From positions 62,083-126,082 of the forward strand of contig KV423981.1 in the NCBI GenBank assembly GCA_001632435.1: a stretch of 64,000 nt of DNA, read 5' to 3'. Position 1 is the first letter of the stretch; every line of letters starts with the position of its first letter. Origin of the DNA: Calocera cornea HHB12733 (Eukaryota > Basidiomycota > Dacrymycetes > Dacrymycetales > Dacrymycetaceae). The notes under the pieces were generated by a model, which worked only from the letters and a program-made list of their open reading frames with translations, was not told the origin of the DNA and ran no database searches. A program made the position numbers and the translations under genes. Of this stretch, positions 35,925 to 48,300 are shown one piece after another.

Positions 35925-38007
35925 CTAGAGTATAAAGTCCAGCTCACCCAGTGCCCTCTCCGCCGACCCTCCTTTACGGACAGCCTTCAAAATCATCTCC
36001 CTCACCCTCCGCGCGTTCTCGCGCTTCCTAGCCCCATCTTTCCCCTGAGCGGCCGCCAATACACTCACGAGCTCCTCCCTAACTGCCGCCTCCGTTCCCA
36101 AAATTTGCGTTCCCCCCTGGCTCAAATCACCGCGCATAGCTGGAACGCCCGGCACTCCTGTGCGGACTTGGACCAAGTCGAACCCGGTGTCAAGCACTTG
36201 GGAAACCCAGAGCGCATGCTGCGGCTGGTCGCCCATGAAGGGCCAGCCGATTACTGGCACACCCGAAGCAAGTGACTCGAACGTCCCGCCGCCACCGCAA
36301 TGGGTCAGCATCCATCCGAGACCCTGCAAAAACCCCTCATGTTAGTGGAAGGTGATTAGAGATGTAGTGAATGGAACGCACCGGGTGGGAAAGCATCGCC
36401 TGCTGGGGTGCCCAGGGCACCACAATCCCCCTTCCAGTCGCCGCGAGTGCCGCAGTCAACTCCTCTGGCAGGCTCCCTCTCGACAGGGTCATAACAAATG
36501 GCATAGTCTTCTCGAGTGTAAGCAACGTCTCGAACAGGATCTTGGCGTGCGCTTCCGGAGGGAAAAAGACAGAACCGAAGGAGATGTAGAGTGCCGAGTT
36601 GGGGCCGTGCTCCGCCAGCGCCTTGTCGAGGAAGGCTATCGCGGGATCAACGGGCGCGTCGCCAGAGTCTTCGTTTGTGTGTCCGTTAACACCATTTGCG
36701 TGCCCATTAGCAGCACCATCTCCGGCGACATCCTCCGGGGCTTTCACCTCTCCGTTCACCTCTCCGTTTGTGTGGCCGTTTGCGTGGCCATTCGCATGAC
36801 CGTTCCCGGTGCCGTTTGCAGCCGGCGCGTGATAGTTCACGTCGAGCTTGGCAAGCGCCTCCGCTGCTACCGCTGCGTCTTCCGACAAGAGCGCCGGGGG
36901 GAGTTGTGGACCGAGACAGAGCACACGACGGGGACGAGCCCACTGGATCATATCCCTGTGTGCTTCGGTTTCCTATCCGACGCATCATCCATATCAGTAC
37001 GTCGTTCATAATTTGAATGGTGCAACGCACCAGTTCCTCCAGAGTAGTCATCATGAACCCGTCTGCGGCATCTACAACCTTTGCGCCCACGGCAAGGGAG
37101 GAGTAGATGGTCGGGAACCAAAACTGCTGCGGGAAGTCCTCCCACTGGAAGTAAGGGGGGAGACCGGCGAGCTTGACTACATCTCCGGGCACACGTGCAT
37201 CGCGGATCCACAGCTGCGGATAATCAGTACATTACTCCGGAGGGAAGAAAGGGAAGGGGCGCACGTCGCGTGCGATGTCCCCGAAGGGCCGGCCAGCACG
37301 CCGTTCTTCATCGGCAAATATCGCGTCACATTCGGCGGCGTAGCCCTCTGCTCGCCCGCCGTGCTTCATGGGGCCATACATCCTGGTCGTTCCTCAGCCT
37401 CGAACATACGGTTACAGCACTTAGAAGACATACCTAGTGAAGGATGCAGTGTTTCCAATCCACCAGAGGAACACCCAGACATCGTATTTCTCCTTCACGG
37501 GCAAGATTATGTTGCCCATCATTACGTCTGCAATGACAAGCTTGGGCACGGCACCGACTGGGCCCCAATCCGCCCCAAGCTTGTCGACGAAGACGCGCTC
37601 GCCCATCAGCTTTCCAATGATCTCCACTCCGTCCGCGCACGTCTCGAGCGTGGGCGAGTTCATGTGGCGAGGATCCATTTGCATGATCATCGTTATCAGC
37701 TCGGGCGTGAGCTGGGGCTGCGGGTTGCCATAGGCAATCACACGGATGCGGGATAGGAGCGTGTTGCGCTCCTCCTCAGATGCACATTGACGTGCCATCT
37801 CATCTTTGGCGCGCTTGACAAAGTCGACCTCGCAGAGGAACGCTGTGGGGCACAGTGTTAGCAAAACCGCTCATGTGGCCCAAAGAGGAGCGAACACTCA
37901 CATATCACAAGGTCCGTATACCTGCGTACGAGGGTGACGGCAAGTGCGCACTCAGGCCGCAAGTGGCCCCACGCAAAGAAGGGAAGCAGAATAGAGTGAC
38001 GAACCAT
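35925..38007 (-). CDS. Family-1 UDP-glycosyltransferase, paralogue 4, 601 aa
   Basis: Model: complement(join(35925..36323, 36382..36972, 37031..37213, 37265..37382, 37434..37842, 37902..38007)). Its exon sizes are the reference pattern for the array. Catalytic His15 (AWGHLRPE) and Asp141 (LVIADVMMGN) are in place. The donor site spans about residues 457-507 (WAPQQAMLSHP / HCGGGGTFESLASGVPVIGWPFMGDQPQ). The linker (about residues 320-375) is rich in Asn-Gly-His (NGHANGHANGHTNG, later NGHANGVNGHT) and precedes DPAIAFLDKALAEHG. This is the copy most like UGT6 overall. Confidence 0.92.
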
Positions 38008-38060
38008 TGAGACTACTATGAGGAGGAGAGGGACGCGAGGAGGGGGTTTGGAAGCGACTC

Positions 38061-38100
38061 AGCACTTATGTATGTGCTCCACAGGAGACCTCGCATGCGC
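38061..38100 (-). promoter_or_regulatory. UGT4 core promoter block
   Basis: On the minus strand: GCGCATGCGAGG, an 11-base spacer, then GGAGCACATACATAAGTGCT, ending about 54 bases before the start codon. The same block is found before UGT6, UGT7 and UGT8. Confidence 0.65.
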
Positions 38101-39069
38101 ATCGGCGGTGCCGCGCCCTTCGTGGGGACTCAGGAACATGAAGAGGAGCCGTCCCACGTTCCCAGGTCGACCTCTCAGCTCAGGAACAGGATACACATGG
38201 TGCTGCCACAGCTGTGCACCATACTAGCAGGCCCATATACGCTGATTTCCCAGCGAAGCGATACGAACGGACCCACGGCTGCGACAAGATATCGGGCCCC
38301 GCATCACGCGAGGAAGGAGCCTCAGACAATCCGAAGACAATCAGACGAGCCAGAGAAGCCCAGAATCATACAGCAGAGTATAATTATCAAGTGGGAGTGG
38401 CAATGGGGCGATCCGCGGCACTGAATAGGTGCTTCAAGCAGGATTGCCAGCGAATCCATGCTAGCTGGAGGGCGACGCTGCGACTCAAGCGTTCATGTTC
38501 CCGCCCTCAGTGTTGACCAGGATCCGCACGAACGACAATATACGTACACCATCGTTGGATATAACGAAGACCAAGCAGGGAAATTAGACAATGAAAATTT
38601 GGAACACACGGTATGGTCGCCGAGGATGAAGGACGGGTGCAGAAAGATAAGCAGCCGGCTCCGAAGAAGCATGGGCCGTGGGCCCGGGCCAGCAACCCAC
38701 GCTGACTGAGGCGAGGTCCCTCTTTCTCCCACTTGAGGGTGATCTAACGTCTGGACAAGGGCACTGGACACTCACTCAACAGCCGACTGACAACGCACGT
38801 GAGAAGACGAATGTCTCCGCAACCCAATTTAGTCGTTTTGGTGCATAGAGATCTTCGGAGTTACTGACAGCCGAGTGCACTGTCTCGCCTCCGGCGTACT
38901 ATGCATATGAGACCCTTTTCGAATTTTTCGTGAGCAGATGTCAAGCGGCCATCAACAATCCAGTAAGTATTGAAGTATACGATAAAAATTAGGCGGGCGT
39001 TCACATGGTCTACGTGCGCCGTCTCCGGCGCAAATCGTCTAGCGGCATGACTGCCTTTTCTTCGGAGAT
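38101..39069. other. UGT4 upstream region and UGT5 3' flank
   Basis: 38.21-38.36 kb shares sequence with the upstream regions of UGT8, UGT6 and UGT7 (see findings). No gene is supported between 38.4 and 39.07 kb. Confidence 0.45.
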
Positions 39070-41000
39070 CTAGGCAATGAGCTTGCCCAGCAACTCATAG
39101 TGCTGATCAATCTGGCCTCCGGTCTTCCGCGCATCCAGCATAACCTGCTTGACCTCCCTTGCCCGCTCCCTCTTCCTCCTCCCCTCCTCCCCGCGACACC
39201 GTCCCAGAACGTCCCTCATCTCGCTCTTGATCGCATCCTCCGTGCCCGTCATATCTTGCGCATCAGGACCGCAGCGGTATGCTCTCTTTTGCGCAACGCC
39301 TTGTCGCACTTGAAGGAGCTCGAAGGCGGTATCCAGCACTTCGGTCATCCAGCGTGCATTGTGCGGCTGGTCAAACGAAATAGGCCACGCGATAATGGGC
39401 ACGCCTTGCGCGAGGGATTCCGTTATGCCCCCGTGACCACAATGAGACAGCGCCCATCCAGTAGCCTACATTTCGGTCGTTAGGAAGACGATTGTGAATT
39501 ATGATAAGGAAGGATGCTTACGGGATGGAGAAGAACCGACTGCTGTGGTGCCCAGGGAACCATTAGGCCTCTTCCGCTCGCCTGAATCCTCTCCTTCAGC
39601 TCCTCTGGCATGCTCAATGCCGGCGACGCGGCCGCAAACAGGAACGGCGTCGGCTCTTCAAGCTCCATAAGGACTTCGAACAGGTATTGCACGTGTTCAG
39701 GCTTTGGGAACATAAAGGAGCCGAAGGTGATATATAACACCGAGTTGGCGCCATGCTTCGCCAACGCTGCGTCGAGGAACGCGATGGAAGGGTCGACCTC
39801 TTTGTGGACTTGGTCCCTTGATCCGACGTAGGAGATTGCCACTTCGTTGCCGGAGATGGAGGAGACCTCGTCCGCGCTTCTAATTCTCGCATCCAGGTAG
39901 GAGAGAGGCAGTTGTGGCCCGAGGCAAAATACCGGGCGGGAGTTCTCACCGCCATACCATTCCTTCACACCTTGAATGCCGTCCACATCCTAAACATATG
40001 TATGAGTACGAGGAGAATGACGTCATAAGAATAACTGTACCAAAGCAAGAGTCGAAGGAAGGATGAGGCCATCCGTCTTCTGCACGAATGGGAAGATGCC
40101 AACAATAATCCAATACATCCCCGGACTCCATCGATCCTGAGGGCTGTCTTCCCATTCATAGAATGGCTTCAAGCCCTTTACCTTGACAATATCGCTTGCA
40201 TACCGTCGGGAGGAGCAATAGACCTAGAGCATCGTGAGACATGAGTGAGGAAGACGAGCGAGGGGACGTACCTCTCGGGCAACGCGAGCCAAAGACCGCC
40301 CATTCGCCTTCTTCTCATCGGCCATGATGGCATCGCATTCTTCCATGAACGCTTTGGCTTGACCGCCCGAGGCAATCGGAGCAAAGTATCTTGTCAACGT
40401 AAACCCGTTACAGGCCCAGAACATGTACGTGGGCAGCTTGTACTTCTCTTTCACAGGAACGGCGATGTCACCCATGAGCATGTCGGCGATGACGAGACTC
40501 GGCTTCTGGTTCACAGGATCCCAAGCAGCGCCGCTGTCATCCTCGAACGGCTCATCCTGGACGATACTGTCAACCACCCGCAATATGGCTCGGATGTTGT
40601 CCAGCGTTGGCCAACGGTGGTCATTGACATTGAAATCCGGTGACATCGGCGGCGGTGTAAGCAAGGTCGCGCAATGTCCGGCAGCGATGACTCTGATGCG
40701 GGAGATGATGTCCTTTGCACCTTCGCCGGCGATTCGCTTGACTTCATCGATGGCATTGGTGAGGAAGTCAACATCAGCTACGAGCGCTGTAAACAGGATA
40801 ATGAGGTAAGCAAACGCATATGATGCACAGAATGCAGCACTGACAGATAGTGAGATCGGGAAACCTGCGAACGAGGTTGATAGCGAGGTTACACTCGGGT
40901 CGCAAGTGACCTGAACAAGATGTGAGAACTTGATAGCCCTGCTACGAGCGAGGCACGTACCCCAGGCAACGAGCGTGAGAAGTATGATGTGGCGCGGCAT
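39070..41000 (-). CDS. Family-1 UDP-glycosyltransferase, paralogue 5, diverged, 555 aa, extra intron
   Basis: Model: complement(join(39070..39465, 39522..39989, 40041..40223, 40272..40786, 40845..40910, 40961..41000)). The first family exon is split in two (40 + 66 bases, total 106) by an additional 50-base intron right at the Gly-His codon pair, and the 409+118 exon pair is fused. Joined, the N-terminus reads VAWGHLRPECNLAINLVRRF. The Asp motif is LVIADMLMGD. In the donor site the usual CGGGGTFE is CGHGGITE, and the end is WPISFDQPHN rather than WPFMGDQPQ. No Asn-Gly-His linker. It probably uses a different acceptor and perhaps a different sugar donor. Confidence 0.88.
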
Positions 41001-43454
41001 TGTCGAGAGCGGACAGGGATGAGGTTGTCGGTTTGTTGACTCGTCATCGGCGAGAATGGCTGGCCTTATATGCCCTTTATTCCACCCACGTCATTATCCC
41101 GTCTCCATTGCAATGTTGGGGTTCAGCACTGCCCAGTCGAGCGTGCGTGTGTCGGCATGGGCCAGTGACCGCACGAGAAGAGGACGGATGGCGGCCGCAT
41201 GGAATAGTACGCGAAGATGGCGGACCGTAATAGGTATACGATGATTCAATCATGGCTGGCTGCAGCTCCGGGACGGGACAAACGGCGGAGGGTGGAGAAA
41301 CAGTTGGCTGTAATGGCTGTCCGTTCAGCAAAGGGTCGTCCGGCGACAGGAATGCTACGCGAGGCGGAAGGAAATGATACCTTTTGCGGTTGTTTCCGCA
41401 GGGCTCGTCCACACACGGGCGCCTGTGCCTACAGGAGTGGTCGGCCGATACAGCACTATACTTGGGCAGATCATCCTTGACTTCGGCCCTGATTGCAGTG
41501 CTGTTGCTATCGTGGTTGGCGGCCGGGTTCTTCGGCGTGACAGCTCGGACTGTCAGTCGCACTTCGTACGCCGACAAAGCGATGTCAAGAATGCGATGCA
41601 GAGATACGCCGGCGCGAGCACATGGAGTGCGGTATGTCGGAAGCACGTGGGAGCGACATTAATGAAGCTTCTCGTCACGAATTTTTCGAGGTCAGTGCTT
41701 CCTTAGTACACTCAGCCGTGAGAACAGTGCAAGACACTTTCATCTCTGACGGCCGGCACCACTTTCGTGCCACATCGATGTTATTCGGCTTTGAAAATAT
41801 TTCAAACATTCAAGATCGTGGACATTATGGATAGATGATCGCGTCGGTGCTGTGACGCGCGTGAAGAGGGTCTAACTAAAAGAATGTAGTTGACAGGTAA
41901 ATGGTCCGTAAGTGCAAGCAGTGCAAGGAGGTGTGCGATAATGTGGAAGTCTTGGTAAACAGATCTCTCTGTCCTTCGAAGGGCCATCATGCTTTTCAAC
42001 CGAGATCCAGACTACCTCAGGAGCCGACCTCTTCCCGCTATCCGGATGACTCGTGTTTTTCCTGATTTGATGGCTCCGAGACGTGCGATAGATGGTGCAT
42101 GGTGGTGCTTCGACTTGGGAGCGGCGATACGGGTAGGAACGAGTGACGACAAGTGGTCGAGCAGACTGCAGCTTCGAGCCTGAAGAGATCCAAGGCACAA
42201 TATGGGATTGGCCGACGCCCTGCCGAAGGGCGAGTTCGTTGTCGTGAGTATGGCCAGCATGATGGTCATCAACGCCCAATTGATCGGCCCTGGGAAGGCG
42301 CTGAACGGTGCAAGCTTCGAGCCTCCGATGAGAGGAATGCCGACGAGGGATTGATCTGCCTGATCACTCCCTACGATGACCCTCACCTCAATGGGAGCAT
42401 TATATACACGCATCAAAGGCTTCAAGGTCGCATCGCACTCGCACCGGAGGTGCCGCACAAATTGGTGTCATGCCACGGTAGACGTCGGTCCAGAGATAAA
42501 CTAAGGCGACACTGGTTAAACAGCGATGATTGTCCCGACCCCGAAAAGGATACGGTCGTGATGCATCAGCTTCCGTCCTCGTCATCCATGGGTATCCACA
42601 TGATCGTGCTTCTGGTGTCGCTTCTTTTGTCGATGAATGAACGAAAGCGCTTTCTTTTCTCACTTTCTGTCTTCTTCGAACATCTTCTGTATCGGCTGCT
42701 CTTATCCGCGGATGATTCCCACTGCACAATCAACAAACGGCGTCGGCGATTTGCGGCTGTTCCGCCCAAAGTACGAACGTGAAAGGTCTTGTTCGACCCA
42801 AGATGGCACCGTTGTGGTGGCACCCTGTCCGATCACGTATTGGAACAGTTTTTCACTACACACGCTTTGTGGCTACGACTCCGGAGGAGCACTTCTAAGA
42901 CACGCCAAACCGTTTGTTATCAGCTGGTGCAGAACTAGCTGAACATCGCTTATCACCAACTCAATCTTAGCAAGCCGTTTGACATAGCTATGTGCCCTTT
43001 TCAAAGAACTCGGGACATAGGCCTATCACGCTCACTTGTGTAGCGTATCGAAGGGTACTCTCCAAGTCTCTCTGCCGATTTCAAGTTCACGGCATCGAAA
43101 AGTATACAGCATGCATTGTCACCCAGCTGCAGTGAATTACAGATGATGGAATCTGCCTTGTACAACAGTAACCACTCCGCTCGTCGGCTCTTTCCTAACA
43201 CCCGAGATAACAGCAGCGAGCATATGTTTCTTTCAGTATGGGGGACAAGCGTAGTGGCTCCTATGGTCGATCTTCAAGCCGAGTGGGCCTTCGGTCGTTC
43301 CCAGTACCCAGCCAACCGAGGGGTAACAGTACCAAGGTAGCCTGTAAGCACTTAGTCGGTTTCCAATTGTCTCCCGAGATGAGTCTGCTCACGGGATCTC
43401 AGGCCTGACGATGGATCCACCATCGGCCGGGATACATCCAGGTACGCTCGCCCG
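41001..43454. other. 2.4-kb region without a supported gene
   Basis: A CATATAAGG element on the minus strand (about 41065) suits UGT5 as TATA box. One minus-strand ORF (42012-42458, 148 codons) has a hydrophobic stretch (GPINWALMTIMLAIL) but no visible introns, partners or family; I regard it as unproven. Remaining ORFs are short and overlapping. Confidence 0.4.
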
Positions 43455-43736
43455 CTACAGTCTCAAGGCCTTTCGTGCATCCTTCAATTTCTTTCGAGCA
43501 CGATGCAGCGCGCTCTCGAATCGTTTGTACCGCGCGACCGCAGTGTATGATGGCGGGTCCGCGTGGGAAGCTCTCGATGCCGAATTCATGGCCAGGAGAA
43601 TCGAGACGTCGCCGATCACACTGCGGCTACGTGGTGATGTGGGAAGTGACAGAGTGGCCGATTGAGTTGGACTGGAGAAACGAGTTGGTGCCGGGCCGTT
43701 GGGAAGCATGCTGGCATAGGCGCATCGTGAGGTCAT
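43455..43736 (-). CDS. Possible small protein of about 93 aa
   Basis: An open frame with an ATG at 43736 (or at 43835, giving 126 aa). The C-terminus forms a basic helix (YKRFESALHRARKKLKDARKALRL). No family, splice support or neighbour context. It may be chance. Confidence 0.22.
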   Translation of the reverse strand: MTSRCAYASMLPNGPAPTRFSSPTQSATLSLPTSPRSRSVIGDVSILLAMNSASRASHADPPSYTAVARYKRFESALHRARKKLKDARKALRL

Positions 43737-43836
43737 AATGTGGACAGAGAACGAGCGAAGGGAGGGTATCGTCTGTTTTGCTTGCTCACTTGTCTGGAAA
43801 TGGCGGCGACATAGACAGCATAGAGTACGGCGCACA

Positions 43837-44338
43837 CTATATACCGCCTTGAATCAACCAGCACGAGGCTCCTGCGTGCTGTGACTACTGAGCGTCATCA
43901 CCAGCATCAATACAGCTTTTCGCGCGAGTCTAACACTCCCGGCATGGAATAGGAGCCATAGCCGCAGATGGGCCACCGGGTGCGCGGCCCAGGGACTGGA
44001 TTCGGACAGAATTCCCTTTTGTTCATTGCCCGCGCTTGTGCACCGCTTTTGGCGCCTGTGCTCCGAGGGCTTTCAAAACAGAGGCTTCTCCAGGGATCAT
44101 CCCCATACGTAGACATTCGCCGAGATGAGCGAGGAGCAAAGCCAGCTCCCTTTCTCAGGGCAGAGCGTCATCCCTCGGAGTTGCGTCCTGCTCAGTGCAG
44201 ACATGGCTGCTGAAGCGGATTCGGACTCTTAATTCTCCTCTCTCGCCGCCGCGCCGCGCTTATCTCCAGCGAGTTTCAGCTGCTCCGCCGACCGACCGCT
44301 TTCGTCAAGTGCCCCCTGACCTTTGTGGGTACGTCGGT
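43837..44338. other. Intergenic, nothing seen
   Basis: 3' flank of the cystatin-like gene. Short conflicting ORFs only. Confidence 0.4.
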
Positions 44339-44942
44339 CTAGTACTCGAAATACTCCAACTCGTCGTCCTTCCCGAAGACTGCCCCGCCCTCCTCAGCCT
44401 TCCGCCAGTGAATAGAATGGAAGATGAGCTCTTCTTTCTCTGATTTGAATACTCTGATAGAAAACAATTTGCGATCAGAATGAGAAGGAGGTGGACAGAA
44501 GGAATTGGAGGTACCGAGCGTGGATGCACTGCTCGTTCTCATCCAGGAGGATCTGTGAGGGCGGTATCAGTGCTCAGGCTCACTTGCAACGAGATGCTGA
44601 AGGTGCTCTACCTTCCCAAAGTAGTTGGTACCTGTTTTGAGCCCTCAGAAAGTGCATCTTCATTCAAAGAAGAAGAAAACCAACCGAAGGGCACGGGTTC
44701 TGTGGCGTACAATATGGGCTTGTACCACTTGATATGAGAGAGCTTGTTGATCTCGTGCAGGTTATGAAGGTCGTCATCCCTGAACACATTCGAGAATGTC
44801 ACTCAGGCATAGCTCCTCCTTCAGCTCACTTGTGTAGTTCCCAAATCTTGTGCAGCACCGCGTGCTTGATCGCCGGATCATCAAAGACCGCGAGCGCCTC
44901 GTCGTCCACGGCGCGGACTTTGGTGAGCGCGTCCGAAGGCAT
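44339..44942 (-). CDS. Small stefin/cystatin-like protein, five exons, about 126 aa
   Basis: Model: complement(join(44339..44453, 44515..44552, 44612..44631, 44685..44779, 44830..44942)). The five exons (113, 95, 20, 38, 115 bases) join in phase through introns of 50-61 bases. The C-terminal two thirds follow the stefin layout: a helix (HNLHEINKLSHIKWYKPI), then VPFGTNYFGKI where animal stefins have QVVAGTNYF, then CIHARVFKS where stefins have HLRVFQS, and a DDELEYF ending like DELTYF. If this is correct the product is a cytosolic inhibitor of papain-type cysteine proteases; there is no signal peptide. The first inhibitory hairpin (QVVAG) is changed to PVPFG, so activity is uncertain. A start one exon upstream (45012..45007) would add five residues. 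Confidence 0.6.
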
Positions 44943-45321
44943 TGTCCTTTTCTGCGGGATTGGGGTTTCTACGATGTCTCACCTAGCAATGGGAACGTGT
45001 GCTTACCTCCATCGTCAGTTATGTCGGGGTTATTGTCAGAATAGTGTGATGTGGTGTGCTGCGCCGCCGGGTGAGGTGTCCCCATGACGGGACGAAAATA
45101 GGGGAGGTGTGACGTAACCCTGAGGGGCTTTCTTGGCAATCCGAAGGAATGCACTCCCAACCGAGACTTGCGGGTTGGAATATTCTGAAAGGTTCAACCG
45201 CGGCGAAAATGGATGGTACATACACAGACAATCGCTCATTAGGGTATGGTCAAGTTACAGATACAGTAATCCAACATCCCAGAGCGCAACATAACCCAGG
45301 AGATAGGAACCACGTTCCTCC

Positions 45322-48300
45322 TTACGCCCCCTCGCCCTCTAGCAACTTCAGCGTGCCCTCGTGCACCAGCCGGACGACCGAGCGAACGACGTCTTGGTGA
45401 CACATCAATCCCGCCTCGAGCGGCACGACATCAGGGAGTTTGTTCTTGCCAGCCACGGCGGATGCCATCCCTGCCCGCTCCTTGGCTACGCTCCGCGTAA
45501 CGTCCAGCAGTAGGGTGGGCAGGCCGTCGATGACCTGGTACAAGCTGGAGAATTTTTGTGTCGATTCCCGCATGAGGGAGATGACGGGGTGCTGGGGGAA
45601 CACCACCTTGCCGTTCGGGTTGAAGAGGTGGATCGCGCCGTCGACGACGAGGATGCGCGAGTTGGGCAGTAATCTGAAGTCGAGTGCGTGCCTCGCGTCG
45701 CCATACAAGGCGCGGACCCAGCCTGCCTCGCGCAGCACCCAACGCATCTTGATGGATGCGGATTTCTCCAGCTGGTCAAACTCCAGCAGGAGCGGAAGTG
45801 TATCGCGCAGGATCTCGATGAGCTTTCGGGGGCCGCTCTCTTCGAACACGCGCGAGTAGTGCTCGATCCCTTCCTCGTGGGGGTTTCGCCGACCGGGTGT
45901 GCCGTGATATGAGAAAACGAGTGAGGTGGAGCCGTGCGAGGATATCGTGAGTGCGAACGACTGCAGAATGTCAGAAAATACTCCAACATCAAGGGGTAGT
46001 ACGCACATTTTGATACAGCAGGGAGACGGAGGATAGGGTGAATGATAAGAGCTGCACGCCAGCGTACCGCGGTTCCTGGGACATGGTGCGAACTGCGGAA
46101 GAATGAGTCGCTGATCGCAAGGACGTCATTGCACACGCACCCTCTCTCGCCACGCTGACGGCCTTGCTCACGCCCTCCCAGGCCCTCAAGAAGGCCACGA
46201 TGGCGCCATGCACGCTCTCGAGATGGAAGTTGATCACGCCGGTCTTGCTGTCGAGCTTGACGCGCACGCCGGCGTACTCGCCCGTCGTGCTCTTCTCGTC
46301 CGCGAGCGGGACGAAGAACTCGCTGCGCAGGGCGACGGAGACGATGACGCCGACGGGGCCGTAGAGCCTTGTCCAGTTTATGGCGCGGAAGGCGATGTAC
46401 GCGCACCACGCGTCGGCGGACATTGTGCTCGCGTCGCTCGACATGGCGCCGAGGAAGGCGGAGGACTCGATCCGGATTGTCGGCACCTCCTTCTGGAGCA
46501 GGGGCGAGGCGAACGGGAGGGTCTCGATCCTGCTCGCGGCCGCGGAGGGCGAGTCGAACGTGGGCCAGGAGGCGATCTTGACGTCCCTGAGCTGCTGCTC
46601 GAGCTCGGCGTGGGCGACGCGGGCGCGGCAGAAGGCGTAGAGGTCGCAGAGGGCGTCGGTGGAGATGGCCCACCTGCGGTCGGGCGCGCTCGGGTCGGCG
46701 CCGGTGATGCGGCGGATGTCGAGCCAGGCGCACTCGAGGATCTGGAACTCGGGCGCGACGTCCTCATTCACGAGCGCGACTTTGAGCATGGCGTACTGCA
46801 GGCCGCTGTCGGCGAGGACGAGGACGAGGTAGTGCGAGGGGAAGGCGGCGAGGGCGATGTAGAGGAAGAGGCGGGCGGAGGGGCCGAACGCGGGCATGTC
46901 CTGGGCGCGCACGAGCCGCGTCTTGCTCACGTTCGTCCGGAGCACGCTCGCCCGCTTCTCCAGGTCCTCGAGCAGGATCTGCGCGCGCGTCAGCACCCCC
47001 AGACATAAGCAGCAGCCTCACGGGGCAAGGGCGGCCACGCACCGTGAACCGCGTCATACACACGGCCTCGACGAACGTCGTGGGCTTGTCGTTGATCTGC
47101 CTGACGAGCATGGCGATCTTGTCGCTGCGTGAGACACTGGGGAGCACGCCCCTCTCCCGCGCGACGAACGCGCCGCTCCTCACGTCAAGGGAGAGCAGCG
47201 TGACCTCGCCGGGGCGGAAATGGACGTGCATCTCGAGTGTCCCTGCTTCCGCGCGGGTCAGCGCTTAACAACAACAACCACCGAGCAAACAGCAGCGCAC
47301 CATCCGCGGCCCCCTCGGCCTGCACGAGCGCAATCTCCTCCTCCCTGAACACCGTCTTGCTCGCGCCGAGCCTCATCTGGGCAAACCACACGCGCAGGAG
47401 CGCGTCCGCATGCCGGCTGATGACGCGCGCGAGGACAGCCTCGAAGTCGAGGTCGCGCGGGTCCACGTCGAACTCGTCCCCGCGCAGCTGGTGCTCGGGC
47501 AGGGTCAGGCCGGCCCACGCGCGCGCCGGCTCCCAGATCACACGCAGCCGCAGCCCGTCCACCTTGTCCCGCGTGCGCACGACCACCGCGCCCCCGCCGT
47601 ACCCGGCCTTGCTCCGGTCCTCCAGCTCGGCAAGCACCTGGCCCAGGGCGCTGCGCCCCTGGCTCGCGCGCGACTCGAGCGAGACAGTGACGGTGCCGCC
47701 AAAGACCTTGCTCTGCGAGGCGGGCCAGGGCGGGTTGCCCGGCGGGGGCGGGGCGCGCGCTTTCTGCCAGTAGGAGGCCGTGAGCGTGCGCCTGTCGCGC
47801 GAGAACTCGAGCCGGAGGTAGGGCGCCCAGCCGAGAGAGGACACGAGCAGCGACGCTTGGTAGTAGAGGATCTCGAGCTGGTAGCCCAGGGCGAACATCT
47901 CTGTGCGCATGCGCATATACGATACGCTGCGTCAGCCCATGTACCATGAGGAAGAATGGAGAAGGCGCACGAAGGAAGTTGTACGCCCGCACGAGGGGCG
48001 CATCGACCGTCACGACGCGCGCTCGTCGCCTTCTTCGCCCGTGTGCAGGCTCTGCCTCATCCGGCGCGGGGAGGGCATCGTGCCCCAGCGCCAGCTGCTG
48101 GTTCACCAGGCTGATGATCTGGTCCCGCATCGCCCCTTGCGGGCGTCGTGGGAAGCCTGGGAGGAGGGCCGAGGGTCAGTCAGCGTACAGGGACAGTGTG
48201 GGAGCGGAACGCACGCTCGAAGACCCTCGTCGGATCCCTCGCGCCGATGAGGAACTCGACGTCCAAGAGGTACCAGAGCTGGCTCCGCTCCGCGCCGCCC

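Noticed and set aside
42012..42458. 148-codon minus-strand ORF with a hydrophobic stretch
   Set aside because: No splice structure, homology or context; kept only as a note in the regional entry.
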